A DNA stretch of 64,000 nt from the NCBI RefSeq assembly GCF_041146395.1, contig NW_027182962.1, forward strand, positions 1-64,000. Direction: 5' to 3'. Made by a program: the position numbers and the translations under genes. Below, piece after piece: positions 38,100-50,985 of the stretch. The first letter of the stretch is position 1; every line of letters begins with the position of its first letter. This DNA is from Eulemur rufifrons (Eukaryota > Chordata > Mammalia > Primates > Lemuridae). The notes beneath the pieces are model-generated. The model saw only the letters and a program-made list of their open reading frames with translations, had not been told where the DNA came from and did no database searches.

Positions 38100-41000
38100 G
38101 AAGAAGTTAAGGAGTAATATATAGGAAAGGTTACAGTCATAGAAACCAACTCTCGGGGGATGTTTTGTACACCTGCAAAACTCCAGTTTGGAAGAAGGGG
38201 GAGAGTCATATTGGGGACCGCGTGCATTCACTCAGAGAAATCAACGATGGGATTGTGATTTGTAGGCATAGTCAACTCTAGTTTGGAAGAAGTACGAGAA
38301 TCGTATATAGGAACGCTTACCTTCACACAGAGAAAGCAACTATGGAGTGATGTTTGTATGCCTACTAAAATATAGTTTGGAGGAAGTTCGAGAGTCATAT
38401 CTGGGAAGCTTACAGTCACTTAGAGAAAGCAACTCTCGGGGGGTGTTTCGTAGGCCTGCTAAACTCTATTTTCAATGAAGTGTTAGAATAATATATGGGA
38501 ACTCAGTGAAAGCAACGTCGTGGTTGTGGTTCCTAGGCATACTAACCTGTAATTTGGAAGAAGCAAGAGAATCACATGTAGAGCCACTTACATTCCGGCA
38601 CCGAAAACAACTATGGGGTGGTGTTTTGTAGGCTTGCAAAACTCTAGTTTGGACGAAGTTTGAGAGTCATATATAGGAAAGTTTACAGTCACGTAGAGAA
38701 AACAACTCTCTGGGTGTGGAATGTAGGCCTGCTAAACTCTATTTTGGTTGAAGTGTGAGAGTCATATATGGGAACGCTTACATTCACTCAGAGAAAACAA
38801 CGTTTGGGTGGTGGTTTGTAGGGCATACTAAACTGTAGTTTGGAAGAAGTATGAGAGTCCTATATAGGAACACTTACATTCACGCAGAGAAAGCACTTAT
38901 GGCGTCAGGTTTTGTAGGCATGCTAAACTGCAGTTTGGAAGAAGTTGGAGAACCTTATACAGGAATGATTACCATCACCTAGGGAAAGCAACTCTCGGGA
39001 GATTGTTTGTACATATGCTAAACTCTAATTTGGATGAAGTGTGAGAGTCAAACATGGGACCGCTTACATTCCCTCAGAGAAACAACATTGGGCTGGTTTT
39101 TGTAGGCATACTAATTAGTTTGGAAGAAGTACGAGAATGATATTTGGGAACGCTTACATTCACACAGAGAAAGCAACTACGGGGTGGTGTTTTGTAAGCA
39201 TGCTATAGTTTGGAAGAAGTTCTAAACCTGAACAGTCACTTAGAGAAAGCAACTCTTGGTGGGTGATTTTTAGGTCTGCTAAATTGTATTTTGAAAGAAG
39301 TACCAGAGTCATATATACTAATGCTTACATTCATGCAAAGAAAAAACTATGGGGTGATGTTTTGTGGGCATGTTAACCTGTAGTTTGGAAGAAGTTGGAG
39401 AGTCTTATTTAGGAAAGCTTACAGTCACCTAGAGAAAGCAACTCTCGGGAGATCCTTTCTTGGCCTGCTAAACTCTACTTTGCATCAATTGTGAGAGTCA
39501 AACATGGGAATGCTTTCATTCATTCAGAGAACGCAACGTTTGGGTGGTGGTTTGTAGGCATTCTAAACTGTATTTTGGAGGAAGTACGAGAGTCATATAT
39601 CTGAACGCTTACATTCAGGCATAGACAGCAACTCTGGGGTCGTATTTTGTTGGCATGCTAAACTGTGGTTTGGAAGAAGTTCGAGAGTCTTATATAGGAA
39701 AGATTACAGCGACACAGAGAAAACAGCTCTCGGAAGTTTATTGGTAGGCCTGCTAAACTGTAATTTGGATGAAATGTGAGAACGCTTGCATTCATTCACT
39801 CAGAGAAAGAAACATTATCGTGATGGTTTGAAGGCATAATAACTGTAGTTGGGAAGAAGTAGGAGAGTCATATATATGAACGGTTACATTCACGCAGAGA
39901 AAGCAACTGTGGGGTGGCGCAGGTATGCATGTTAATCTGTAGTTTGGAGGAAGTGCGAGAGTCATATCTGGGGAAAATTACAGTCACTTAGAGAAAGGAA
40001 CCATTTTGGGCTTGTTTGTAGATCTGCTAAATTCTATTTTGGAAACAGAGTGTGAGTCATATATGGGAACGCTTATGTTCACTCAGAGAAAGCAACCACG
40101 GTGTGGTGTTTTGTTGGCATGCTGTAGTTTGAAAGAAGTTGGAGATTCTTATATAGGAAAGTTTACAGTCACCTAGAGAAAGCAACTCACGGGGTGTGGT
40201 TTGTAGGCCTGCTAAACTCTAATTTAGATGAAGTGAGAGAGGCATATATATGAACGCTTATATTGATGCAGAGAAAGTAACTATGGGGTGGTGTTTTGTA
40301 GGCATGCTAAAACATAATTTGGAAGAAGTTCGAAAGCAGACAGTCACTTAGAGAAAGCAACTCTCGGCGGTTCATTTTTTGGTCTGCTAAATTGTATTTT
40401 GAAAGAAGTACCAGAGTCATATATACAAACGCTTACATTCATGCAGAGAAAGCAACTGTGGGGTGGTGTTTTCTAGGCATGCTAAACTCTAGTTTGGACG
40501 AAGTTTGAGAATCACATATAAGAAAGCTTAGAGTCACTTAGAGAAAGCAAATCTCTGGTGTGGAATGTAGGCGTGCTAAACTCTATTTTGGTTTCAGAGT
40601 GAGAGTCATATATGGGAAGGCTTACATTCACTCAGAGAAAGCTACGATGATGTGGTGGTTTGTAGGCATACTAAACTCTAGTTTGGAAGAAGTAGGAGAA
40701 TGATATATGGGAACACTTACATTCATGCAGAGAAAGCAATTATGGGGTGGATTTTTTGTAGCCATGCTAATCTCTATTTTGCAAGAAGTTAAAGAGTAAT
40801 ATATAGGAAAACGTACCGTCATTTATAGAAACCAACTTTCGGGGGATGGTTTGTAGGCCTGCAAAACTCTACTTTGGAAGAAGGGGGAGAGTCATATTGG
40901 GGACTGCGTACATTCACTCAGAGAAATCAACGATGGGGTTGTGGTTTGTAGGCATACTAAACTCTAGTTTGGAAGAAGTACGAGAATCATATATAGGAAC

Positions 41001-43560
41001 GCTTACATTCATGCAGAGAAAGCAACTATGGAGTGATGTTTGTATGCCTACTAAACTATAGTTTGGGGGATGTTCGAGAGTCATATCTGGGAAGTTTACA
41101 GTCATTTAGAGAAAGCAACTCTTGGGGGGGTGGTTCGTAGGCCTGCTAAACTCTATTTTCAATGAAGTGTTAGAATCATATACAGGAACGCTTACATTCA
41201 CTCAGAGAAAGCAACGTTGGGGTGGCCGTTTTTGAGCATACTGAACTCTACTTTGGAAGAGGTACGAGAGACATATATAGGAACGCTTACATTAACACAG
41301 AGAAAGCAAATATGGGGTGCTGTAGTGCAGGCATGCTAAACTATAGATTGGAAGAAGTTCGAAAGCTGACAGTCATTTACAGAAAGCAACTCTTGGCGGG
41401 TGATTTTTAGGTCTGCTAAATTGTATTTTGAAAGACGTACCAGAGTCATATAGACAAACGCTTACATTCATGCAGAGAAAGAAACTATGGGGTGATGTGT
41501 TGTGGGGATACTAAACTGCAGTTTGGAAGGAGTTCGAGAGTGTTATATAGGATAACTTAGAGTCACCTAGAGAAAGCAACACTCGGGACAGCTTTGCAAG
41601 CCTGTAAACACTAATTAGCAGCAATTGTGAGAGTCAAACATGGGAACGCTTACATTCACTCAGAGAACACAACGTTTGGGTGGTGATTTGTAGGCATCAT
41701 AACTGTAGTTTGGAAGAAGTAGGAGAGTCATATATATGAACGGTTACATTCACGCAGAGAAAGCAACTGATGGGTGGCGTATGTACGCATGTTAATGTAT
41801 ACTTTGGAGGAAGTTCGGGAGTCTTATCTGGGGAAAATTGCAGTCACTTAGAGAAAGCAACCATCGGGGGCCGTTTTGTAGATCTGCTAAATTCTATTTT
41901 GGAAGAAGAGAGAAAGTCATATGTGGGAACGCTTATGTTCACTCAGAGAAATCAACGATGGGGCAGTGTTTCGTTGGCATGCTAAACTGTAGTTTGGAAG
42001 AAGTTCGCGAGTCTTATATAAGAAAGCTTACAGTCACCTAGAGAAAGTAACTCTCGGCAGATTGTTTCTAAGCATGCTAAACTCTAATTTGCATCAATTG
42101 TGAGAGTCAAACATGGGAACGCTTACATTCACTCAGAGAACGCAACATTTGGGTGGTGGTTTGTAAGCATTCTAAACTGTATTTTGGAGGAAGTAGGAGA
42201 GTCATATATACGAATGCTTACATTCACGCAGAGAAAGCAACTCTGGGGTCGTATTTTGTTGGCATGCTAAACTGTGGTTTGGAAGAAGTTCGAGAGCCTT
42301 ATATAGGAAAGATTACACTGACACAGAGAAAACAACTCTCTGTAGTTTGTTGGTAGGTCTGCTAAACTGTAATTTGGATGAAGTGTGAGAACGCTTGCAT
42401 TCACTCAGAGAAAGAACTTTGTCGTGGTGGTTTGTAGGAATAACAACTGTAGTTCGAAGAAGTAGGAGAGTCATATATGAACGGTTACATTCACGCAGAG
42501 AAAGCAATTGTGGGGTGATGTATGTAATCATCATAATCTGTAGTTTGGAGGAAGTTCGAGAGTCATATCTGGGGAAAATTAGAGTCACTTAGAGAAAGGA
42601 ACCATCTTGGGCTGGTGTGTAGGTCTGCTAAATTCTATTTTGGAAAAAGAGTGAGAGTCATATATGGGAACGCTTATGTTCACTCAGAGAAATCAATGAT
42701 GGGGCGCTGTGTTGTTGGCATGCCAAACTGTAGTTTGGAAGAAGTTCGAGAGTCTTATATAGGAAAGTTTACAGTCACCTAGAGAAAGCAACTCACAGGA
42801 GGTGGTTTGTAGGCCGCTAAACTCTAATTTGGATGAAGTGAAAGAGGCATACATGGATATGCTTCATTCACTCAGAGAAAGGTAAGTTGGAGTGGCGGTA
42901 TTTAGGTATACTAAACTCCAGTTTGGAAGAAGTACGAGAGTCATATATATGAACGCTTATATGGACGCAGAGAAAGCAACTATGGGGTGGTGTTTTGTAG
43001 GCATGCTAATATATAATTTGGAAGAAGTTCGAAAGCAGACAGTCACTTAGAGAAAGCAACTCTTGGCGGTGGATTTTTAGGTCTGCTAAATTGTATTTTG
43101 AAAGAAGTACCAGTGTCATATAAAGAACGCTTACATTCATGCAGAGAAAGCATCTGTGGGGTGGTGTATTGTAGGCATGCTAAAATCTAGTTTGGACGAA
43201 GTTTGAGAATCACATATAAGAAAGCTTAGAGTCACTTAGAGAAAGCAAATCTCTGGTTGTGGAATGTAGGCGTGCTAAACTCTATTGTGGTTTAAGACTG
43301 AGCATCATATATGGAAAGGGTTACATTCACTCAGAGAAAGCAACGATGGTGTGGTGGTTTGTAGGCATACTAAACTCTAGTTTGGAAGAAGTAGGAGAAT
43401 GATATATGGGAACGCTTACATTCATGCAGAGAAAGCAATTATGCGGTGGATTTTTTGCACCCATGCTAATCTCTAGTTTGGAAGAAGTTATATAGGAAAG
43501 CGTACACTCATTTATAGAAACCAATTTACGGGGGATGGATGGTAGGCCTGCAAAACTCTA
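38100..43560 (+). repeat. Sat-C higher-order periodicity of about 2.69 kb
   Basis: A distinctive monomer containing GAAGGGGGAGAGTCATATTG occurs near 38,175, 40,862 and 43,553, which are spacings of 2,687 and 2,691 bp. Its neighbours on both sides repeat too (GAGAAATCAACGATGGG after it, GTAGCCATGCTAATCTC before it). Order between these landmarks is only partly kept, because of internal gains and losses of monomers. The mirrored landmarks are near 53,817, 51,130 and 48,443. Confidence 0.75.
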
Positions 43561-44180
43561 CTTTGGAAGAAGGGGGAGAGTCATATTGGGGACCACGTAC
43601 ATTGACTCAGAGAAATCAAGGATGGGGTTGTGTTTTGTAGGCATACTAAACTCTAGTTTGGAGGAAGTACGAGAATCATATATAGGAACGCTTACATTCA
43701 TGCAGAGAAAGCAACTATGGAGTGATGTTTGTATGCCTACTAAACTATAGTTTGGAGGATGTTCGAGAGTCATATCTGGGAAGCTTACAGTCATTTAGAG
43801 AAAGCAACTCTCTGGGGGTGGTTCGTAGGCCTGCTAAGCTCTATTTTCAATGAAGTGTTAGAATCATATACAGGAACGCTTACATTCACTCAGAGAAAGC
43901 AACGTTGGGGTGGTGGTTTGTAGGTATACTAACCTGTAATTTGGAAGAAGCAAAAGAATCACATATAGAACCACTTACATTCAGGCACTGAAAGCCACTA
44001 TGGGTTCGTGTTTTTAGGCATGCTAAACTGTAGTTTGGAAGAAGTTCGAAAGCTGTCACTTAGAGAAAGAAACTCTCTGCGTGTGATTTTTAGGCCTGCT
44101 AAATTGTGTTTTGAAATAAGTACCAGAATCATAGTTACAAACGGTTACATTCATGCAGAGAAAGAAACTATGGGGTGATG

Positions 44181-44210
44181 TTTTGTGGGCATGCTAAACT
44201 GCCCACAAAA
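44181..44210 (+). other. Perfect 11-bp hairpin inside a Sat-C monomer
   Basis: TTTTGTGGGCA at 44,181-44,191 and its exact reverse complement TGCCCACAAAA at 44,200-44,210 flank an 8-base loop. The normal monomer reads CTAAACTGTAGTTTGGAAG here. The second stem half replaces that sequence and is an inverted copy of the upstream 11 bases. CTTCTAAGAAG follows and is itself self-complementary. This is the footprint expected of a short template switch onto the opposite strand. Confidence 0.85.
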
Positions 44211-44794
44211 CTTCTAAGAAGTTCGAGAGTCTTATATAGGAAAGCTTACAGTCACCTAGAGAAAGCAACTCTCGGGAGATGGTTTCTAAGCCTGCTAAAC
44301 TAATTTGCACCGATTGTTAAAGTCAAACATGGGAAGGTTTACATCCACTCAGAACGCAACGTTTGGGTTGTGGTTTGTGGCCATAATAACTGTAGTTCGG
44401 AAAAAGTAGGAAAGTCATATATATGAACGGTTACATTCACGCAGAGAAAGCAACTGTTGGGTACCGTATGTACGCGTGCTAATCTATAGTTTGGAGGAAA
44501 TTCGAGAGTCATATCTAGGGAAAATTACAGTCACATAGCTAAATCAACCATCGGGGACTGGTTTGTAGGTCTGCTAAATTCTATTTTGGAAAAAGAGATT
44601 CATATAAGGGAATGCTTATGTTCACTCAGAGAAAGCAACGATCCGGTGGTGTATTGTTGGCATGCTAAACTGTAGTTTGGAAGAAGTTCGAGAGTTTTAT
44701 ATAGGAAAGCTTACATTCACCTAGAGAAAGCAACTTTCAGGATGTGGTTTATAGGCCTGGTGAACTCTAATTTGGATCAAGTGTGAGAGTCATA

Positions 44795-44810
44795 CATACG
44801 AGTTCCAAAA
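44795..44810. other. Sat-C orientation switch
   Basis: Up to GTGTGAGAGTCATACATA the monomers read forward. From CGAGTTCCAAAATACAG onward they read as the reverse complement, entering part-way through a monomer. The switch is about 1.2 kb left of the palindrome axis at 45,996, so the centre of the structure is not a simple foldback point. Confidence 0.88.
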
Positions 44811-45349
44811 TACAGTTTAGTATGCCTACAAACCACCAGCCCAACATTGCTTTCTCTGAGTGGATATAGGCTTTCCCTTATATGAATCTCGGACTGCTTT
44901 CAAAATGCAATTTACCGGACCTACAAAACACCGCCTGAGAGTTGCTTTCTCTCACTATAAGCTTTCCTATATATGACTTTGGAACATAGTTTAGCATGCC
45001 AACAAAAGGCCACCCCATAGTTTGCGTGAATGTAAGCGTTCCTATGCATCACGCTCGTACTTCTTCCAAAGTATAGTACACCTACAAACCACCTCCCCAA
45101 CTTTGCTTTTTCTGAGTGAATGTAAGCATTCTTTTATTCTCGTACTTCCTCCAAACTCCAGTTTAGTGTGACTAAAAACCACCACCGCAACCCTGCTTTC
45201 TCTGAATGAATGTTAGCGTTCCCGTTTATGATTCACACTTCATCCAAAATAGAATTTAGCAGAACTACAAACCAGCCCCCAAGGGTTGCTTTCTCTATGA
45301 GACTGTAAGCTTTCCTATTACTCTTAACTTCTTCGCAACTAGAGATTTG

Positions 45350-46270
45350 CATGCCTACAAAACACCACCCCATAGTTGCCCTCTCTGCGTGAATGTAAGC
45401 ACTTGTATATATGACTCTGCTACTTCTTCCAAAATACAGTTTAGTATGCTTACAAACAACCAACCAAACGTTGCGTTCTCTGAGAGAATGTTAGCGTTCC
45501 CAAGTATGACTGTTCCAAATGATGCAAAGTAGAGTTTAGCAGGCTTACAAACTATCTCTCGAAAGTTGCTTCCTCTGGGGGACTGTAAGCTTTCCTATAA
45601 AAGACTGTCGAACTTCTTCGAAACTACATTTCAGCACGCCAACAAAACATCACCACATAGTTTCTTTCTCAGCATAAATATAAGCGATTTTATATATGAC
45701 TCTGGTACTTCTTTCAAAATACAATTTAGCAGACCTCTAAATCAACCACCGAGAGTTGCCTTCTCTAAGTCACTGTCAGCTTTCGAACTTCTTCCAAATT
45801 ATATTTTAGCAGGCCTACAAAACACCACCCCATAGTGGCCCTCTCTGGGTGAATGTAAGCGCTCATATATATGACTCTGCTACTTCCAAAATACCGTTTA
45901 GTATGCTTACAAACCACCACCCAAAAGTTAAGTTCTCTGAGAGAATGTTAGCATTCCCAAGTATGACTGTTCCAAATGATGCAAAGTAGAGTTTAGCAGG
46001 CTTACAAACTATCTCTCGAAAGTTGCTTCCTCTAGGGGACTGTAAGGTTTCCTATAAAAGACTGTCGAACTTCTTCGAAACTACATTTCAGCACGCCAAC
46101 AAAACATCACCACATAGTTTTTCTCAGCATCAATGTAAGAGATTTTATATATGACTCTGGTACTTCTTTCAAAATACAATTTAGCAGACCTCAAAATCAA
46201 CCACCAAGAGTTGCATACTCTAAGTCACTGTCAGCTTTCGAACTTCTTCCAAATTATATTTTAGCATGCC
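45350..46270 (-). repeat. Tandem duplication of about 460 bp in the palindrome spacer
   Basis: Two adjacent copies are offset by 457 bp at the landmark AAGTATGACTGTTCCAAATG (45,502 and 45,959). Shared private features include GATGCAAAGTAGAG, CTATCTCTCGAAAGTTGC, AAAAGACTGTCGAAC and TTCAGCACGCCAAC. Neither arm carries this unit. Confidence 0.85.
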
Positions 46271-48015
46271 TACAAAACACCACCCCATAGTTGCTTTCTC
46301 TGCGTCCATATAAGCGTTCATATATATGACTCTCGTACTTCTTCCAAACTGGAGTTTAGTATACCTAAAAACCGGCACCACAATTTACCTTTCTCTGAGT
46401 GAATGAAGCGTATCCATGTATGCCTTTTTCACTTCATCCAAATTAGAGTTTAGTGGCCCACAAACCACCTCCTGTGAGTTGCATTCTCTAGGTGACTGTA
46501 AACTTTCCTATATAAGACTCTCGAACTTCTTCCAAACTACAGTTTAGCATGCCAACAATACAGCGCCCCATCGTTGATTTCTCTGAGTGAACATAAGCGT
46601 TCCCATATATGACTCTCACTCTTCTTCCAAAATAGAATTTAGCAGACCTACACAACACCCGATGGTTCCAATTCTCTACGTGACTCTAATTTTTCCCACA
46701 TATGACTCTCGAACTTTCTCCAAACTATAGATTATGATGATTACATAGGCCACCCCACAGTTGCTTTCTCTGCGTGAATGTAACCGTTCATATATGACTC
46801 TCCTTCTTTTAAACTACAGCATTTATTCCTACAAACCATCACGACAACGTTCTTTCTCTGAGTGAATGCAAGCATTCTCACACTTCATCCAAATTACAGT
46901 TTAGCAGACCTACCAACAAACTACAGAGAGTTGTTTTTCTCTGTGTCACTGTAATCTTTCTTATGTAAGGATCTCGAACTTCTTCCAAACCACAGTTTAG
47001 CATGCCAACAAAATACGACCCCAGAGTTGCTTTCTCTGCGTGAATGTAAGCATTCGTATATATGAGTCTCCTACTTCCTCCAAAATACAGTTTAGAATGC
47101 TTACAAACCACCACCCAAACGTTGCGTTCTCTGAGTGAATGTAAGCGTTCCCATGTTTGACTCTCACAATTGATGCAAATTAGAATTTAGCATGCTTAGA
47201 AACAATCTCCCGAGAGTTGCTTTCTCTAGGTGACTGTAATTTTCCCCAGATATGACTCTCGCACTTCCTCCAAACTACGGATTAGCATGCATACATACGC
47301 CACCCAACAGTTGCTTTCTCTGCGTGAATGTAACCGTTCATATATATGACTCTCCTACTTCTTCTGAACTACAGTTATTATGCCTACAAACCACCACCCA
47401 AACGTTGTGTTCTCTGAGTGAATGTAAGCGTTCCAATGTTTGACTCTCACAATTGCTGCTAGTTAGAGTTTAGCAGGCTTGCAAAGCTCTCCTGAGTGTT
47501 GCTTTCTCTAGGTGACTGTAAGCTATCCAAATAACACTCTCGAACTCCTTCCAAACTGCAGTTTAGCATCCCCACAACACATCACCCCATATTTTCTTTC
47601 TACGCATGAATGTAAGCGTTTGTATATAAGACTCTGACACGTCTTTCAAAATACAATTTAGCAGACTGAAAAAATCACCCGCCAAGAGTTGCTTTCTCTA
47701 AGTGACTGTCAGCTTTCGAACTTCTTCCAATCTATAGTTTAGCATGCCTGCACTACAGCACCCCGTATTTGCTTTCTCTGTGTTAATGTAAGCGTTCGTA
47801 TTTATGTCTCTCGGACCTCTTCCAAAGTAGAGTTTAGTATGCTCAAAAACGGCCACCCCAACGTTGCTTTCTCTGAGTGAATGTAAGCGTTCCTGTATAT
47901 GATTTTAACACTTCATTGAAAATAGAGTTTAGCAGGCCTACGAACCACCCCCCGAGAGTTACATCCTCCAAACTATAGTTTAGTAGGCATACAAACATCA
48001 CTCCATAGTTGCTTT
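46230..48015 (-). repeat. Inner direct copy of Sat-C segment 48,955-50,985
   Basis: Both segments have the same strand and the same order of private variants, for example AAAAACCGGCACCAC at about 46,368 and 49,092. The offset is 2,725 bp up to about 47,240. It then grows to about 2,915 because two monomers (about 190 bp) are missing at CTGTAATTTTCCCC. It increases again near 47,960 after a further loss of about 55 bp. The copy is more diverged than the palindrome arms are from each other, so it is older. Confidence 0.8.
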
Positions 48016-48954
48016 CTCTGCGTGAATGTAACCGTTCATATATATGACTTTCCTACTTCTTCCGAACTACAGTTATTATGGCCACAAACCACAACCCAAA
48101 CCTTGCGTTCTGAGTGGATGTAAACCTTCCCATATTTGACTTTAACAGTTGGTGCAAATTAGCAGGCTTAGAAACCATCTCCCGAGAGTTGCTCTCTCTA
48201 GGTGACTGTAAGCTTTGCTATATAAGATTCTAAACTTCCTCCAAACTATAGTTTAGTAGGCATAAAATCATCACTCCATAGTTGCTTTCTCTGCATGAAT
48301 GTAAGCGTTCCTATATATGATTCTCGTACTTCCTCCAAACTAGAGTTTAGTATGCCTACAAAACACAAGCCCATCCTTGATTTCTCTGAGTCAATGTACG
48401 TGGTCCCCAATATGACTCTCTCACTTCTTCCAAAGTAGAGTTTTGCAGGCCTACCGTCCATCCCCCGAAAGTTGGTTTCTATAAATGACTGTACGCTTTC
48501 CTATATAACTTCTTCCAAACTAGAGATTAGCATGGGTACAAAAACCCACCCCATAATTGCTTTCTCTGCATGAATGTAAGCATTCCCAAATATCATTTTC
48601 CTACTTCTTCCAAACTAGAGTTTAGTATGCCTACAAACCACCACATCATCGTTGCTTTCTCTGAGTGAATGTAACCCTTTCCATATATGACTCTCAATCT
48701 TAAACCAAAATAGAATTTAGCACGCCTACATTCCACAACCAGAAATTTGCTTTCCCTAAGAGACTCTAAGCTTTCTTATATGTGATTCTCAAACTTCGTC
48801 CAAACTAGAGTTTAGCACGCCTAGAAAACACCACCCCACAGTTGCTTTCTCTGCATGAATGTAAGCGTTTGTATATATGACACTGGTACTTCTTTCAAAA
48901 TACAATTTAGCAGACCTAAAAATCCACCGCCAAGAGTTGCTTTCTCTGACTGTC

Positions 48955-50985
48955 TGCTTTCGAACTTCTTCCAAACTATATTTTAGCATGCCAACAAAAC
49001 ACCACCCCATAGTTGCTTTCTCTGCATCCATATAAGCGTTCATATATATGTCTCTCGTACTTCTTCCAAACTGGAGTTTAGTATACCTAAAAACCGGCAC
49101 CACAATTTACCTTTCTCTGAGTGAATGAAGCGTATCCATGTATGCCTCTTTCACTTCATCCAAATTAGAGTTTAGCGGCCTACAAACCACTTCCTGTGAG
49201 TTGCTTTCTCTAGGTGACTGTAAACTTTCCTATATAAGACTCTTGAACTTCTTCCAAACTACAGTTTGTCATGCCAACAATACAGCGCCCCATCGTTGAT
49301 TTCTCTGGGTGAACATAAGCGTTCCCATATATGACTCTCACTCTTTTTCCAAAATAGAATTTAACAGACCTACACACCAGCCCCCGATGGTTCCTTTCTC
49401 TAAGTGACTCTAATTTTCCCCAGATATGACTCTTGAACTTCCTCCAAACTACAGATTATGATGATTACATACACCACTCCACAATTGCTTTCTCTGCGTG
49501 AATGTAACCGTTCATATATGACTCTCCTACTTCTTCGAACTACAGTTGTTATTCCTACAAACCACCACGACAAAGTTCTTTCTCTGAGTGAATGCAAGCG
49601 TTCTCACACTTCATCCAAATTACAGTTTAGCAGACCTACCAACAAACTACAGAGAGTTGTTTTCTCTGTGTCAGTGTAATCTTTCCTATATAAGGCTCTC
49701 GAACTTCTTCCAAACCACAGTTTAGCATGCCAACAAAATACGACCCCAGAGTTGCTTTCTCTGCGTGAATGTAAGCATTCGTATATATGACTCTCCTACT
49801 TCCTCCAAAATACAGTTTAGAATGCTTACAAACCACCACCCAAATGTTGCGTTCTCTGAGTGAATGTAAGCGTTCCCATGTTTGACTCTCACAATTGATG
49901 CAAATTAGAGTTTAGCATGCTTAGAAACAATCTGCCGAGAGTTACTTTCTCTAGGTGACTGTAAGCTTTCTTATATAAGACTCGCGAACTTCTTCCAAAC
50001 TACAGTTTAGCATGCCAACGAAACACTGCCCCATCGTTGATTTCTCTGAGTGAACATAAGCGTTCCCACATATGACTTTCTCTCTTCTTCCAAAATAGAA
50101 TTTAGCAGATCTACAAAACGGCCCCCGATGGTTGCTTTCTCTAAGTGACTGCAATTTTCCCCAGATAAGACTCCCGAACTTCCTCCAAAGTATACATTAA
50201 CATGCGTACATACGCCACCCATCAGTTGCTTTCTCTGCGTGAATGTAACCGTTCATATATATGACTCTCCTACTTCTTCCAAACTACAGTTATGATGCCT
50301 ACAAATCACCACCCAAACGTTGTGTTCTCTGAGTGAATGTAAGCGTTCCCATGTTTGACTCTCACAATTGCTGCTAATTAGTGTTTACAGGCTTGCAAAG
50401 CTGTCCCGAGTGTTGCTTTCTCTAGGTGACTCTAAGTTATCCTATATAACACTCTCGAACTCCTTCCAAACTGCAGTTTAGCATGCCAACAACACATCAC
50501 CCCATAGTTTCTTTCTCTGCATGAATGTAAGCGTTTGTCTATATGACTCTGGTACGTCTTTCAAAATACAATTTAGCAGACCTAAAAATCACCCGCCAAG
50601 AGTTGCTTTCTGTAAATGACTGTCAGCTTTCGAACTTCTTCCAATCTATAGTTTAGCATGCCTGCACTACAGCACCCGGTATTTGCTTTCTCTGTGTTAA
50701 TGTAAGCGTTCCTGTATATGTCTCTCGTACCTCTTCCAAAGTAGAGTTCAGTATGCTCAAAAACGGCCACCCCAACGTTGCTTTCTCTGAGTGAATGTAA
50801 GCGTTCCTGTATATGATTCTAACACTTCATTGAAAATAGAGTTTAGCAGGCCTAGGAACCACCCCCCCAAGAGTTGCTTTCTCTAAATGACTGTAAACTT
50901 CCCAGATATGACTCTCGAACATCCCCCAAACTATAGTTTAGTAGGCATACAAACATCACTCCATAGTTGCTTTCTCTGCATGAAT
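48955..50985 (-). repeat. Outer direct copy matching 46,230-48,015
   Basis: This is the longer partner of the spacer segment and also lies in the palindrome right arm, pairing with about 41,007-43,037 on the left. It has no counterpart of the two deletions seen in the inner copy. Confidence 0.8.

Larger units (their letters stand above)
35741..43762 (+). repeat. Left arm of the large palindrome (about 8.0 kb)
   Basis: Each position x pairs with 91,992-x on the opposite strand. I checked this at several points: 35,783 with 56,209; 36,021 with 55,971; 37,940-38,227 with 53,765-54,052; 40,846-41,061 with 50,931-51,146; 42,395-42,592 with 49,400-49,597. From about 43,535 the sum becomes 91,996. 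Sampled stretches are identical or differ by isolated substitutions, for example near 38,041-38,100. Identity falls slightly toward the inner end. The arm includes about 0.75 kb of telomere-like DNA plus 7.3 kb of Sat-C. Confidence 0.93.
36496..44801 (+). repeat. Sat-C array, forward orientation
   Basis: This is a tandem satellite with a monomer of about 94-95 bp. Typical motifs in order are GAACGCTTACATTCACTCAG, AGAGAAAGCAAC, TTTGTAGGCATGCTAAAC, TAGTTTGGAAGAAGT and GAGAGTCATATATAGG. Three monomer variants alternate: ATTCACTCAGAG with CAACGATG; ATTCACGCAGAG with CAACTATG; and AGTCACTTAGAG with CAACTCTCGG. They make a trimer of about 283-285 bp. The outer 1.2 kb, from 36,496 to about 37,700, is the most irregular part, as is common at satellite edges. 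I did not recognise the family. Confidence 0.93.

Noticed and set aside
37940..38227. Frames up to 104 codons in Sat-C, on both strands and mirrored between the palindrome arms
   Set aside because: They are the repetitive translation of the 95-bp monomer. Frames exist on both strands of the same monomers and stop at ordinary monomer variants. Identity between arms reflects the palindrome, not selection.
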